Assembly (NCBI GenBank): GCA_951799445.1
Contig: OX637296.1
Location: 21,266,001 to 21,330,000, forward strand
Source: Pseudisothecium myosuroides
Lineage: Eukaryota > Streptophyta > Bryopsida > Hypnales > Lembophyllaceae
Direction of reading: 5' to 3'
Length of the DNA stretch: 64,000 nt
Shown here: positions 24,100 through 36,618 of the stretch, one piece after another
Position numbering within the stretch: position 1 is the first letter of the stretch
Layout of the letters: the number at the start of each line of letters is the position of its first letter
Notes under the pieces: model-generated
What the model was told of the DNA's origin: nothing
The model's database searches: none
What the model saw: the letters and a program-made list of their open reading frames with translations, nothing else
Position numbers and translations under genes: made by a program

Positions 24100-24995
24100 A
24101 AAAGTTATGCGCGGATGAAGTTTGCTTGCTAATCGATACTTTAAACTTCATCCATGTTTTTTCTAGATACTCCTAATTCCATTTGACTTAAGATTTTGGC
24201 TATGGATCTAGGCTAGGATTTATATTCTAAGATCCGAATTTGGCCGTGGATAGATGGATCCTACCTATCTTCATCCATTCCTTAGTCTAGACTTCATCCT
24301 TCATTAACTTTTCTAAGTACTTTCCTAAGTTTGAATTAGTTCTAAACTTCTTTAGATTACTTCTATCCACTTCTAAACCTAAGACTTTGCTTGGTGAAAT
24401 GAAGCCTAATTTACTTTGCTAATCCTTGACTACTCTAGGGGTGAACTTCATAGGATTTGTTACTAATTTTAGATCCTTTACACTTATACTTTGAAGAATT
24501 TTGCTTGACCTTTCTAATTTGCTACTCTACTTTTAAATTGAACTTTTCTAGTGGAAGCTATTCCTAATATGATGGATGAAGTTTGACAACTGATCAGCAT
24601 TTTAAACTTCATCTACTAATTAATAATAAACTTAAATTTTTCAAATTAACTTCTAATTTCACTTCTAGGATCTCAATTACTTTTACTTCATAACTTGTTC
24701 CATTTGGATGATTTTAGGTATTTTTCATCCAATCTACCCGGCGCCAAACTTCATCTACCTATATCTTTCTTGTTTTAACTCCAAATTCTATGTATTTTGT
24801 AGTTTTGAAAACTTCTAATCCTCTATTCTAGGATTCTAAGGTCAAACTTGGATTGACTTCTAGTCCTAATGATCTAACCTAATCTTAGGCCTTGACTTTG
24901 ATTAGCAATGTCTAATCAATGTAATTTAAAATTGTAACAGGAAAAATTAGTAGCCTACTTTAGCTTAAAGATTCCAAATTATATCATCAAAAGTT
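24100..24995. repeat. TTCTAA-rich strand-biased tract with two hairpins
   Basis: A pyrimidine-biased tract dominated by ACTTCTAA/CTTCATC words. Two similar imperfect hairpins, each with GATGAAGTTTG facing AAACTTCATC across about 20 bases, lie near 24113-24152 and 24574-24613. No coding potential was seen. Confidence 0.35.
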
Positions 24996-25804
24996 CCTCC
25001 TAACCCTCTTTTGTTTGCCATTTTTGTCTTCTAGGAATTCCGCCAATGCTTGAAGTATTTTTGTTTATAAATTTTTTGTTGTCATTGAGGTAGAGACATT
25101 TGAAATCGTCCTTGGACCTAATGGCGTCCCTTATTGGAAATCTTACCCTTCTACTTGGATAATTTTGTTGGGTTGCTGTATTATTGAATTGTTAGATGCA
25201 GATGCATTTCTAGGGTTGGTATTGGGGTTCATGATTTTGATTACAAATAAGTTGAGCTACGGTTTAGGTTTAGGATTTAGAGTCTTTCATTTCTTTTATA
25301 ATTTTGGCAAAAAATCATTTCCACTTCTGCAAACTGCATTGATGAACCAAGTTGGTGGCTCTCTTGCTTTTCTTGGTGCTTATTCTAAAAGCGGAAGATT
25401 TGGGTCTCTATTGGAAGAAATTTCATTGCTTTGTCAAAGCATCCAAAGCTCTCAAATTTCTTGTATTCACTACAAGAAAAAAAGGCCCTAATTAACAAAA
25501 GATAAATGCATTTTCGTTGATTACGACAAAAAAATTGAAGGCTTTGATGATTTGGCGGTCATCTACACATCAATCGTCATGACTTGGTTGATTTGAGCTA
25601 AGAAAAATTTGATTAGTTGATTTGACAATCCTCTCAACATCATTTTCATTTTCCCACATATCGTAGTAGTAGATCAAGGTTGGCCAAAAATAATATTTTA
25701 AGAGTATGCCAAAAGATAAATAAAATGAATAAGAAAAATTGTCAAATTCAACAAAAATGCCACATTTAACTACTTTTGGACTATTTAGTGAATTCTGGAC
25801 AAAA

Positions 25805-25953
25805 CATCGTGGGATCTCACGATGATAACATCGTGGGATCTCACGATGATAACATCGTGGGATCCCACGATGTTTGGATAGATCTCTCGATATTTGGATA
25901 GATCTCTGGATGTTTTGGATAGATCTCTTGATGTTTTGTACTATCTCTCGATG
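25805..25953. repeat. Palindromic tandem array near CACTA 5' end
   Basis: Three 20-bp palindromes with a 24-bp period at 25805-25824, 25829-25848 and 25853-25872. The third, CATCGTGGGATCCCACGATG, is a perfect palindrome and the first two differ at one base. They are followed by four ~20-bp direct repeats built on TTTGGATAGATCTCTCGAT. Sitting 340-490 bp inside the CACTA terminus, it resembles the subterminal transposase-binding repeats known from En/Spm elements. Confidence 0.8.
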
Positions 25954-26165
25954 ATCAATTTTTTTTCTGTTGAAGACCGTTATTAATTTTGGACTTTCAA
26001 AAGTCCAAAAGTAGTTAAATGTGGCATAAAAGTTAAATGACCAAAATGTTGAAAAAAATGAAAATGTCCAATATTAGCGGGAAAGTTCAAAATAAAGTCT
26101 AATGACCATTTAAAATCAAGATATTCTAAATGGCAAAGTGATGGGCTTACAATGACTCCCAAATT

Positions 26166-26907
26166 GGCCACTATATAAATTGCTTTAATAAATTGAAAAA
26201 TGGAATTATTAAGAGAAATTTGGACATGTTGTACAAAAGAGATTCTAACTTCATGTACAATTTCACTTAGAATGGATTATATTTAGATCTATTATTCTTT
26301 GAATGAAATTTCTATGTAAAAATATTTTTTTTTGTGAAAAGCCAAAATGGCTCATTTTTTTATAGGAAGAATGTGCATCTTAATTAGAATCACATATTAC
26401 AAGTTCTATGAATTTTGAATTTTTTATTGATTGAAATCTTATTGATTAAAATTTGACCTCAAAATTTTGACTTTTTAATTTTTCACTGAAACTACAAAAA
26501 ATAAAATAAAAATTCATTTATTCGTTATATTTTATTTTTTTGCAATTTATGGAGTGGAAAATAAAAAATAAAAATTTTAAGGTCAAATTTTAATCAATAA
26601 GATTTTATTCAATAAGGTTTGAATCAATAAGATTTCAATCAATAAAAATCTAAAATTTATGGAATTTATAATATGTGATTCTAGTCAAAATGTACATTCT
26701 TCTTATTTTAAGAAATGAGACAGTTTGACTTTTCACAAAAAAACATTTACATAGAAATTTCATTCAAATAATAATAGGTCTAAATATAATCCATTCTAAG
26801 TGAAATTGTACATGAAGGTAGAATCCCTTTTGTACAACAATATGAGGCCAATTTTCACTTCATAATTCTAGTTTATCAAATTTATAAGAACAATTTATAT
26901 AGTGGCC
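26166..26907. repeat. Foldback element inside the CACTA transposon
   Basis: A ~742-bp inverted repeat: the arms pair from GGCCACTATATAAATTG (26166) to its complement ending at 26907, with a loop of about 100 bp around 26536. Arms match at roughly 85-90% by eye, with small indels. No coding content. Flanking duplications could not be identified. Confidence 0.8.
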
Positions 26908-26968
26908 CTAACTACTTCTGGAAATCACTGTATTTCCTTGAAACTTAGTGATAATGATGGGTAGAGAG

Positions 26969-27560
26969 GTTGTTTTTATAGTGAAACCCATTGTTCATTA
27001 TGAATTCTGCAAGAATATGAAATAATTTGAAGATGAGAGCTTGACCACTCACTGTCAAAATGTAGGAATTGTGTGGAAAGTAGAATTTTAGACCTCATTT
27101 TGGCATAGTAGAATGACTTTTTTCAAAGCACTTTGAACTAAAAAAAATTGTGAAATCAAGCCAAGTTTTATCTCCAAGAATTCGTTTGATGTTTTGAGTC
27201 TCCAATCAAAAGTTATGGACAAATTTCAAAGTAGTTGTTTGAAATTGTGAAAAAAATGTCCCTTCCAACCCCTCTCTCAAATTTGTCCATAAATTTTTAT
27301 TGGAGTCTTAAAATCTCAAATGGATTTTTGGAGATGAAAGTTAGCTTCATTTTCTACAATAACTTAGTTCAAAGTTTTTTGAAAAATATAATTCTACAGT
27401 GCCTAAATGAGGTCTGAAATTCTACTTAAACCACAATTTCTACTTGTAAAGTATGAGCGGTTGAGCTCTTACTAGTCTTCACTCTTTACAAATCCCATAT
27501 GGGGTTGTCCTACCTCCTACCACCCCACTTGTATAAAAGCCTTGTCTTTCCTTCTCTTCA
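26969..27560. repeat. Dispersed foldback repeat, uninterrupted copy
   Basis: Homologous to 2441-2961 plus 4095-4170, and palindromic around 27252 (GTAGGAATTGTG at 27063 pairs with CACAATTTCTAC ending at 27442). It provides the empty site that dates the insertion at 2962-4094. Its presence inside the CACTA element suggests capture or insertion. Confidence 0.65.
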
Positions 27561-28699
27561 ATTTCCAAGGTAAGCGGCATTCAAAGTTCATTTGTATTAT
27601 ATATTGAATTACTTGGAATGTGGTGGTCGGTTTTGGCGTTTAAAGATCAATCGTTGTATATATTGAATTACTTTGAATTCATATAATGCTGAATTTTTCA
27701 AAATTGAATTTTAAAGTTAAGAATCTGTTTTGGAAACTTTAATTAATTATTCGGCATCAATTTGTTGGCCGTTGATGTGCCAATCCATTCCGTTTGGTGG
27801 GTCTAGTGATGTGGCAGCCTTGCATGAGTGGCAAGTTCAGCCTATGTGGTAGTTTATGTTTCAAATTATTGAATAATTATAAATAATTTTTTTAAATAGA
27901 CCAAATCAAGATATAAAATCAATATAGAAGTATTGATCTTTGTCTAAATTAAAATGTCTTAGTCAATCGTTTTAACCAACATATATGAATAGATTATCAT
28001 GTTGGATTGGACACTATTTTTTCTTGTAGTGATTGCAGTGCGAGTTTTTGTCTTCTGCCTTTGTGAGGATGTGCAAGGTTTAACACCTGAGGTATATCTG
28101 TAATATATTTTTTGACTTTGGGATTTGTTGAAAATTGTCTTTTTTTTAACCTTTTGACATGGTGTTTGATCCCTTGATTCTCAGTGGGCTTTTGAGGGCA
28201 AATATTACAGCATAGCTTCTTCCAGATTTGCAGGGCATACCATTCTTCACCACATACTCTTTTGTGTTCTACTTCAAGGTATGTCCTGATGTGAATTAAT
28301 GGTTTACAACAACTTGGATTTATTTGCTAAATAGATTGCCATCCATTGATTCAATTCAAACCTTGTAGCTATCATTACATACGTCTTGCTCTTTTAGGAC
28401 AATGGCTATACAATCATTCTTAGGGGTCTCGACTGTGTGATTTCTGCAACTTAGCTTGTGGTACCACATGATGCTTTGAGGCTCTTTTGAAATGAAGCTA
28501 TTGTTCAAGTATAAGAAGGGATTAATGTATCGGCTGTGTGGTGTTCCTACTTGGCTAGGAGCATTGCAGGATGCTTTGATGCATCCCTTTTCATACTTCT
28601 AAAAATTGAGCTCTTTTTATGCACATGTAGAAAGCTTAGAATCTTCCTCTTTAATTCATGTTTGTTGTAATAGTATTTTAATCCATGTTTTATATTTTG

Positions 28700-29440
28700 T
28701 TGTATAGGATGTGGAGGAAGAATAAGTCTAAGGGAAAAAAATACAGAGTGCGGGAGCAGAGAGAAGTTGGTGTGGAGATCCAAAATGTAAAAATTAAATT
28801 ATATTACTTGTTGGTATGTTTTATTGCTTGTATTGAAGATGTATTCTCTTTGACCTATACCTATGCTATGTACTAAATCTAGTGTTAAGTTTGTATACCA
28901 TTGCATATTGGAAATGTTGTTTGTTCTAAATACCAATGTTCCCTACATTTCATTTTTCTTTGAAGTAAAGTGTTAAGTGGTTCTATTATAAACAATGTGT
29001 AGATTGTTGAATGTAACAGATTTCAACTATTTCAAAGCCTACTTTGATGTTCTATGTATCTTACATTAGGTTAGGTAACCCTAAACCTAAGAGGCTTAAC
29101 TTGAGAACTTTGGAAAATTGAAATTTTGAAATTGAAATTCTTGTTCAATTATTTACTCATGAAGTTTTCATTTAATATATTTGTCACTTCTCTCCAAACA
29201 ATAGTAGGGCCATCAATGATTGGATTGTTCTATGTGTCTTGTATGTTGGTACTATAGACTGATAAAGTATCAATTTGTTGCAGGTAAAAACAAAAGCATA
29301 TTTGGAAGTGTTAGGAATTGATGGTGGCGCATGGAGACAAGTAGATGTTTTTCTCTGTTTTCAGTATGACCAAGGATCCATGGTTATATCAAATTTAGAT
29401 GGAGCTAGTATTTTAAAATTGAGGTTCAACCTTTGAAAAG
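28700..29440 (+). other. Possible small exons, unidentified
   Basis: After an acceptor-like ttgtatag an ATG opens a lysine/arginine-rich frame (from 28709 to an AAT|gtaaaa donor at about 28787). At 29284, after ttgttgcag, a phase-0 open frame of about 50 codons with a GIDGGAWRQVDVF segment ends at a stop near 29436. These may be 3' exons of the remnant split by the CACTA element or chance. No family is recognised. Confidence 0.25.
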
Positions 29441-29619
29441 TGACTTGCCACTCATACAAACCATTGTATTTCATTGTGATACAATTGAATAAGTTTAGCT
29501 TTGTATCACATGATTACAATTGTAAATACTTAGGTATTGAAAATATATATATGCATATCAAATTTCCTACTATCATCACTATCAGAAGGTATATTAATGG
29601 ACTCAATGTTGATGATTTG

Positions 29620-30340
29620 TTGAATGCCATTTTGACATTTGCTTAGAAGATGTTTGAACAAGAAACTTACATTGATGGTGCATTGTTTACTGATCTATTT
29701 GTACCACTATAGCATTAGCATTGAATGTTTTTTAGCATTGTTTTGTATAGTAATTCAACACCAAAAGTTCAAGATGTTGGTATATCCCATTTTAATACAA
29801 TTCTGGCATCATTTCAACATCAAAAGTATATGACGATATGGTATTAGTGCTACAATTACATGTTGCTATTATATTGCCATTTTATAGCTATTTGAGCATC
29901 AAAAATATATTGATGAGTGTCATTTTACTGAAAATATAGTATGGTTTTAGCACAATTGTGCTGCCATTTTAACATCAAAAGTCATCATGTTAAAGTTCTC
30001 AACAATCTAAGATTGTTACATTTTAGCACCAAATTAATGTAATTGTGGAGCCATTTCATCATTGAAATATATGGCATATTGTGGTAGTCAAAGTTGCATG
30101 TTATCATTTTAGAGCACAAGTGATACAATTTTTATATCAAAATTACCTAGCATTAGTCTAGACCTACTTTTGCATCAACACAATGTCTAGTCATTTGAGA
30201 GCCATTTTGGCATTAGAATGATAATCCCTTCTAGAATCCCGCTTGCATTAACCCAGCACCCATTAACATGACATCACATTGACATTAATCCCCACATTAA
30301 CTTAACAATATGTAGTTTTGATGTCAATATGGCACCTTAT
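29620..30340. repeat. Second degenerate CATTTTGACATCA tract
   Basis: Same loose motif composition and orientation as 22560-23480 (words such as GCCATTTTAACATC and GGCATC-ATTT). Heavily mutated and non-coding. Confidence 0.4.
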
Positions 30341-32769
30341 TCACATGCCCTGAAGTTCCTGATGTAAATCATAAACAAGAGAGTCTAATGATTTCCAACT
30401 CCAAAGCCGGATTGAGTGATTGAGAGCTAGTCAATTGAATTAAGCTGTAAAAATTGATCAAATAAAGAACTTACAAACAAAGAAGACAATCAATAGACAA
30501 GAGAGTGAGAAAGTGATCTGCTGCGGCATTGGACTGTCAAGTAGCACCATATACTAATAATACCATTCAATCTAAGTCCCACAATTTCAAGATTATTTAG
30601 GTTTAAGTTCTTCCCAGGATAGAGTGTATATGTTGCGTGATGTTGGAGGCTGTTTATACCTATTTAATTGTTTGACTAATATGAGGCCTAGTTTTAGGGT
30701 ATAAGAACTTGAAATTGAAGTCACACAACTAATGTTTATAATATAATGCCATAATTGATTGACATTGTTTTTGTCAATCTCTAAATCTATTTGAAGAGTT
30801 TGGATTTATTGATAGAATTAATTTGATGCCTTTTATGTCTTGAATGTGCTCTTTTAATATATTATAGGGTACTTAACCGTTTCAAGTGTGCACATCATTA
30901 TTATTTGTAGTTAGTTTGATCCATTTGAACAAGATGACTATAAATATTGATTTGAAAACAGAGCTAAAATTTCAAATTCAAGGATTCAAAATAATTATTG
31001 GCAATACATTCATAAATATGAATGTAAGAAATTGCAAAAACTAATTGAGAAAAATTCAATATAAATTGATATTGCCATATTTGAATGAATGTATATATAT
31101 GGATGAATAGATGACATTACCACATATGAGTGTATGACATTCTCAAGAGGCTATTTTTTTTATTAAGTTCAAGGTGCAACCACTATAAGAGCTATCACCA
31201 TTACTTAATATTTATATTGTGCAACTAGTACTAGTCACCTCCGTGTTTATTGTGGATTTTTTAATAAAATAAATTTTCAATTTCTTTTTATATTTTTTTT
31301 TGTAAATCATTTTTGAATTTTTGAATTTTATATATTAACATTCTAGAATACAATGGTAAATAAAATTCAAGGCAGTCTAATTATATACCAACCAATAGTT
31401 AGCAATATTTTTACTGAATAAAATGTCAAGGTGCATTGAGGATTTTCTTACACTTGAAGCCACGGATATTACGACACCATTTTTATCTGTCCTTTAATTT
31501 CATCTACTATGAGTTTGGACTTCCAAATTTTGTTTACATGTACTTAAATCAAGAATGCGTTTTGACTCCGTTGCTTTGAAATAGGATTTTACTAATTGTT
31601 GGAAGTCCAAAACACTTTTGTATGTCCTTTCATCCACAATACATTAGGCCATTTGAGCTTTGTCCCCTCATTGTCAAATGTCGATGCCATAACTATTGCA
31701 ATCTCTTCTACTAATAAGACAAATCCTATCCTTTTGAAATATTAAAACGTTTTGAAGATGATCTTTGATACCAATATTTTTTTAGAAATTTAGAAATATA
31801 AAATTCATAAATTCATAAATTTGTCAAAAAATATGATAAAATAAAATAAAATATATAAATATATAGGGAACATCTCTTAATAATTGTTATAAATTACAAA
31901 ATGTCAATTAGCAAATTAGAAGATTCAAGTTTATAATTTTATACGATCATTGATTTTAAAATATTAAGAATTATTTTGAAGTTTAACATCATAAACTCCA
32001 AATTCTTCAATTGATCATTCATTAATAACACTGAGAAAAGCGGAGTCCCAATAAAAAAATGTACTTGTAGTTTAAAAACTGTTTACTAATTATTCTAATG
32101 AATGATGGCATTTTTTTGGAAACAATGATGGCATTTTGATTGGAGTCTGTTTATACTTTTTTAATTCTTTAATTTATACTATTCTTAATTAATACTGGCA
32201 AGGCATCATTTTGGAAGTAATCGATAACCGAAAATATTTCCTTCAAGCACAATTGTAGAAAGCAACTTCAATGGGGAAATGGTATAGCAAGCTAAACTTG
32301 TATGCACGATTATAACTCAAAGCTCCTCATATATATGTACCTGGACAACATGGGGTAGAATGTCTCACCGAAGCATTGTTGTCGTTCTCCTTGACACTCC
32401 CCATGGAGGGTCGGAGCGCAGTCGCGGTGACTTGCTTGCCTTCCGTTATAGGCAAGGTATCGGTGATTTGGTGCGTGAGGGATTGGTGGACCACAAGGCT
32501 CTTACACTACATTTTGGTCTGACCATCTCTGTTGGGATTGTTTGAGTCACCAAACGCAGCACACAAACTCTAAAGAAAACAAAGCTGAGCTACAATTAGA
32601 AAAAATTTGAACCCTTAAAGAGACCCTCAAGAATTGACATGCAAAGCTATTTATTGAAGGAACCTAAAGATGATAGCCTAAGTATACAAATATGTACATA
32701 ATTGTGTCGCTACCTTGTATGAATTTGATTAAGTACCCATGAACTTGTCAAAATAAAGAATTCACTTAT

Positions 32770-33079
32770 GGCAAATTTCATTCAAATGGCGGTATTTTGT
32801 TAATTTGGCATTTTAGTAGTTCAAACCGTACAGTCTTAACTATTTTTCTGTACCAGAATGTATACCTGTACTAGATTTCTAAAATCTACACCTGTACTAG
32901 ATATTTGAAATCTATACCTATCCTAGATTTTTCAGACTGCGTGGTTTGATATCTATGTCAATCCTAGATTTCTGAAATCTAAAACTGCCCTAGATGTTAG
33001 CAAAGTATACTACTGGTAGTCCTAGATGTCATGGTGTGAAAATGGCACATGGAATACTGCCATTTTAATGAAATTTGCC
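32770..33079. mobile_element. MITE with expanded interior, in spacer
   Basis: A 310-bp member with ends GGCAAATTTCATTCAAATGG and CCATTTTAATGAAATTTGCC and several tandem copies of the CCTAGATTTCTGAAATCTA-type internal word. Flanks TCACTTAT and ATATTTAT match at 5 of 8. Confidence 0.75.
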
Positions 33080-33084
33080 ATATT

Positions 33085-33360
33085 TATAGTACGAAGGATT
33101 TGAATGACAAAAAGTACCTAATGTCTAATTGTCCAATAAGAAGCATTTGGTTGTGCAAACATCATGATCATCAAGAATCTATGATCTTTTTAAGAAAAAG
33201 AATTCATTCATAGTACTAAAGATTCAAATGACAAGAAGTACTTAATATCTCTTTGTCCAATAAAAAACATTTCATTGTGGAAACATCGTTAGCCATTAGT
33301 GCTAATTCATTGGACAATAGGACATTAGGTACTTTTTGTCATTCAAATCCTAAGTACATT
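33085..33360. repeat. Local direct and inverted repeat cluster
   Basis: A ~75-bp segment (ATTTGAATGACAAAAAGTAC... to ...CAAACATC) at about 33090-33170 is repeated directly at about 33217-33287. Its start is repeated once more inverted at about 33310-33358. It may be a small decayed foldback element. Confidence 0.5.
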
Positions 33361-35052
33361 GAGGATGAAAGGCATGCAATTTTATAAACATCATGATGTC
33401 AAAAATGGATGGAAATAGGGAAAAAATATCATTCCATTCTTGACAAGTACGCATTTAAATCCAAATAAGGTCCCCAATCAAGGCCATTCTAAAGGGCACT
33501 TTGAGGGCCCAAATTTCTTTTAATGACAGTAGACATGCAACTCAATCTGTTGCGACCCATGCAAAGAGACAATCAAAATCACGAAGGCAATTGAAAGCTC
33601 CAAAGACAACGCTCGACAAGAACTCCGTCGGGAGAGACGAAGGGTGAAAAATGGGCCGGGTTCACTTCATTGCCTTTCAAATTTGACGCAACCGTTAAAT
33701 GCCGTGAAATTAATTGGGTCACTAAGTTGTAATTTGTAAATGAACGGACTACTTGTATCTCTAAGTTGTAACTATGGAACTTGGTTTTTGTATCTAAAGG
33801 GTCAAAGTGTTTGGCGAATCTTCTTATGAGTCCAAAGGGGAGTTCAAATTCACTTTGCATGTAGGATTTAAACATCATATGAAGTAATGGTGAATTTATA
33901 ATTGTAGATAAGGCCTACTTCTTAAATTGAGGTGCATGATAAAAAAAACTTGAAATTGAAGTCAAACAACTAAGTGTGAAGAAATTAAAAATTAAAATTA
34001 AAATGTGAAAACCCTAAATAACTCAATGATTATCGTGTAAATTGTGAAAATGTCATGTCATCAAATTGTTAGCACTTATTAAAGACAATCAAGAAGAAGA
34101 TTGCAAAAGAAAAACTTTGATTTGCCTTAGATTTAGATTAAACTTACATATTAGTTGGTTCAAAATCTTACACTAAGATCTACATGATACCAAGGAAATT
34201 CTAAATTAATTTTGTAATTTTGACTCCATAAATCATTAAATTTTTATATTAGAAGTTAGATCATGATTAATGTTTTTCTTGGAATGTAACAAATTTTAAT
34301 AAAAGTGTTTCCATCAAGAGTGTTTCCAACAGAGTATTTAGGATTTCAAAAAGACTAATATGCAATCTTGCAATTAAATGTATGATAATTTACAAGGTTT
34401 CAAATAGTCTTTTGGATATAGTATTTTTCAATACGTTATTAATACTATTGGAATCATACAGACAAGACATTCAAAATTTCAATGATTAAAAAGAAATTTT
34501 GGAAAATCATTTCCAACCCTCTCATCTTTTTTAATTTACATTAGCAATATCAAGTTATCGACCAATCATACCCAATGGACAAGATCAGCATCCTCTACTA
34601 AATAATTAATTAAAGTTAGTAAATGTAATTTGATAGGTGACTATTGATTAAGAATAGAAAGATTTGTCTTTAATTTATTTCATACCATTTTGGGGGAAGA
34701 AAACAGTATCCCAAAAAATTTGGCATCTATTTTCAAAATACTTATCCACCATGACACAATGACACATGATATGGTAATAATATATTACTACGTATAATAA
34801 AATATTTAGTGCATTTCTCAAAATGTGTGAGGCTTTGGCAAATCATGAAAATGGCACGGTAATTTTTCCATGCCATTTGGATGATTTTTCTTTCTTAGGC
34901 ATGATATGCGGAGGCCTACTTGATTTTTGTGTTTGAGCTTACTTTCAAATAATGGAGTTTAGTTTGTCTATCCAAAGTCCGTATATTGGAATATTTTTGT
35001 GTCTAATTTAAGTGGTTTGTGATGGGCTTTTGACAATATGACTCTTAAGTGC

Positions 35053-36600
35053 TAATTATATACCAACCAATATTTAGCAATACTTTTATTGAATCCAAAT
35101 AATTATTGGCATGGCATCATTTTGGAAGTGAGAACCAAGAATGTTTCCTTCAAGCACAATTATAGGAAGCAACTTTAATGGGGAAATGGTCTAGCAAGCA
35201 AAACTTGTATGCATGATTATAATTCAAGGCTCCTCATATATATGTACTTGGACGACATGGGGTAGAATGTCTCACCAAAACATTGTTGTCGTTCTCCTTG
35301 ACACTCCCAATGGAGGGTCGGAGCGCAGTCGCGGTGACTTGCTTGCCTTCCGCTCTAGGCAAGGTATCGATGCGTGAGGGATTGGTGCACAATGGGACTC
35401 TCACACTGCATTTTGGTCTAGCCATCCTTGTTGGGATTGTTTGAGTCACCAAACGCTGCACACAAACTCTAAAGAAAACAAAGCTGGTAGACACGCGACT
35501 CGGTTGCAATCCAGGCGGAGAGATGATCGAAGTTACAAAGGCAATTGAAATCTTTAAAGACAACACTAGACATGAACTTTGTCGAGAGAGATGAAGGGTG
35601 AAAAATGGTCCGGGGTCACTTCATCGCCTTTCCTAATGTACGTTTGACGTTTGACGCAATTGTTGAATGCTGTGAAATTATTCGAGTCACTAAGTTGTAA
35701 ATAAACGGACTATTTGTATATCTAAGTTGTAACTATGAAGTTTGGTTTTTGTATCTAAAGGGTCAAAGTGTTTGGCAAATCTCGTTAGGAATCCAAAAGA
35801 GAGTCCAAATTCTCTTTGCATGCATTTTTTAGACATTGTATGTAATAACAATGAATTTTTAATTGTGGATAAGGCCCAATTTTTAGATTGAGGTGCACGA
35901 CAAAAAAACTTGAAATTGAAGTCACACAACTAAAGTCTATAATAATTTAATGTCATGATTGTTTAACATTATTTTTGTCTATATCTAAATCTATTTGAAG
36001 TTTTGACTTGTTGATATGATGAATTTGGTGCCTTTAATTGTTTTGAATGAGCTCTTTAACATACTATGGGATACTTAACCGTTTCAAATGCGCACACCAT
36101 TATTATTTATGCTTAGTTTGATGATGTTTTCTTATTTGAATGCCTTGATTTTGAAAACAGATCTAAAATTTCAAATTCAAGGGCTTAAAATGAATATTGG
36201 CAATACATTCATCATATATGAATGTAAAAACATTGCTAAAACTAATCGAATAAAATTTAACATAGGATGATATTGCCATATTTGAATGAATGTATATATA
36301 TGGATGGAAAGATGACATTACCACGTATGAGTGTATGACATTCTTTAGAAGCTATTTCTTTATTAAATTTGAAGTGTAACCATCATAAGAACTATCACCA
36401 TTACTTCATACTTATATTGAGCAACTAGCACCAGCCACATCCGTGTTTGTTGAGAGTTTTAATAAAATTGAATTCAATTTATTTTTATATTTATTTTTGT
36501 AAATCATTTTTGGATTTTTGGATTTTATATTTTAACATTCTAGAATACAATGCTAGATAAAATTCTAAGTGATTTTGAAATTGAAGCCCTCTAATTATAA
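35053..36600 (+). repeat. ~1.55-kb repeat unit, right-arm copy
   Basis: Mirror of 16112-17659 and reference for the rearranged copy at 30690-33960. It begins CTAATTATATACCAACC and ends near CCCTCTAATTATA, so the ends share the short word CTAATTATA. Confidence 0.55.
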
Positions 36601-36618
36601 TATGTGAATTGTATTTTT

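Larger units (their letters stand above)
25468..28031. mobile_element. Non-autonomous CACTA (En/Spm-type) transposon
   Basis: A 2564-bp element with textbook CACTA termini: CACTACAAGAAAAAA at the left end and its inverse TTTTTTCTTGTAGTG at the right. It is flanked by the 3-bp duplication ATT (25465-25467 and 28032-28034). There is no transposase ORF. Inside are a subterminal array of short palindromes (25805-25953) and two foldback segments (26166-26907, 26969-27560), so it has been invaded or assembled from other repeats. It lies close to the midpoint of the palindrome spacer. Confidence 0.88.
25081..28278 (+). pseudogene. Unidentified gene remnant split by a CACTA element
   Basis: An open reading frame runs from about 25081 (possible acceptor before it) to 25467, where a CACTA element begins. 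Removing the element and one ATT target copy joins it in frame to 28035-28091, which ends at a donor GAG|gtatat. A second open exon follows in phase 0 at 28185-28278 (acceptor gattctcag, donor CAAG|gtatgt). Fragments such as QVGGSLAFLGAYSKSGRFG and WAFEGKYYSIASSRFAGH match no family I recognise. The frame continuity across the insertion is direct sequence evidence. That it was a functional gene is inference. Confidence 0.45.
30690..33960. repeat. Diverged, rearranged copy of the 1.55-kb repeat unit
   Basis: In right-arm coordinates the order is: 30690-31380 matches 35890-36600, then at CTAATTATATACCAACC (31378) it jumps to the start of the unit and matches 35053-35530 with a ~730-bp insertion (31440-32170). 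After a further insertion (32590-33546, containing a MITE), 33546-33960 matches 35500-35940. The order is that of two units head to tail. The ORFs 32360-32545 and 33579-33878 are diverged counterparts of frames in the arm copy, broken in different places. Confidence 0.6.

Noticed and set aside
25801..25960. Short palindromic array considered as a CRISPR array
   Set aside because: Repeats are contiguous with only 4 bases between them, there are no unique spacers, and the genome is eukaryotic.
35053..36600. Interpretation of the 1.55-kb unit as an LTR with a TATA box
   Set aside because: No TG...CA ends, primer-binding site, polypurine tract or target duplication could be identified.
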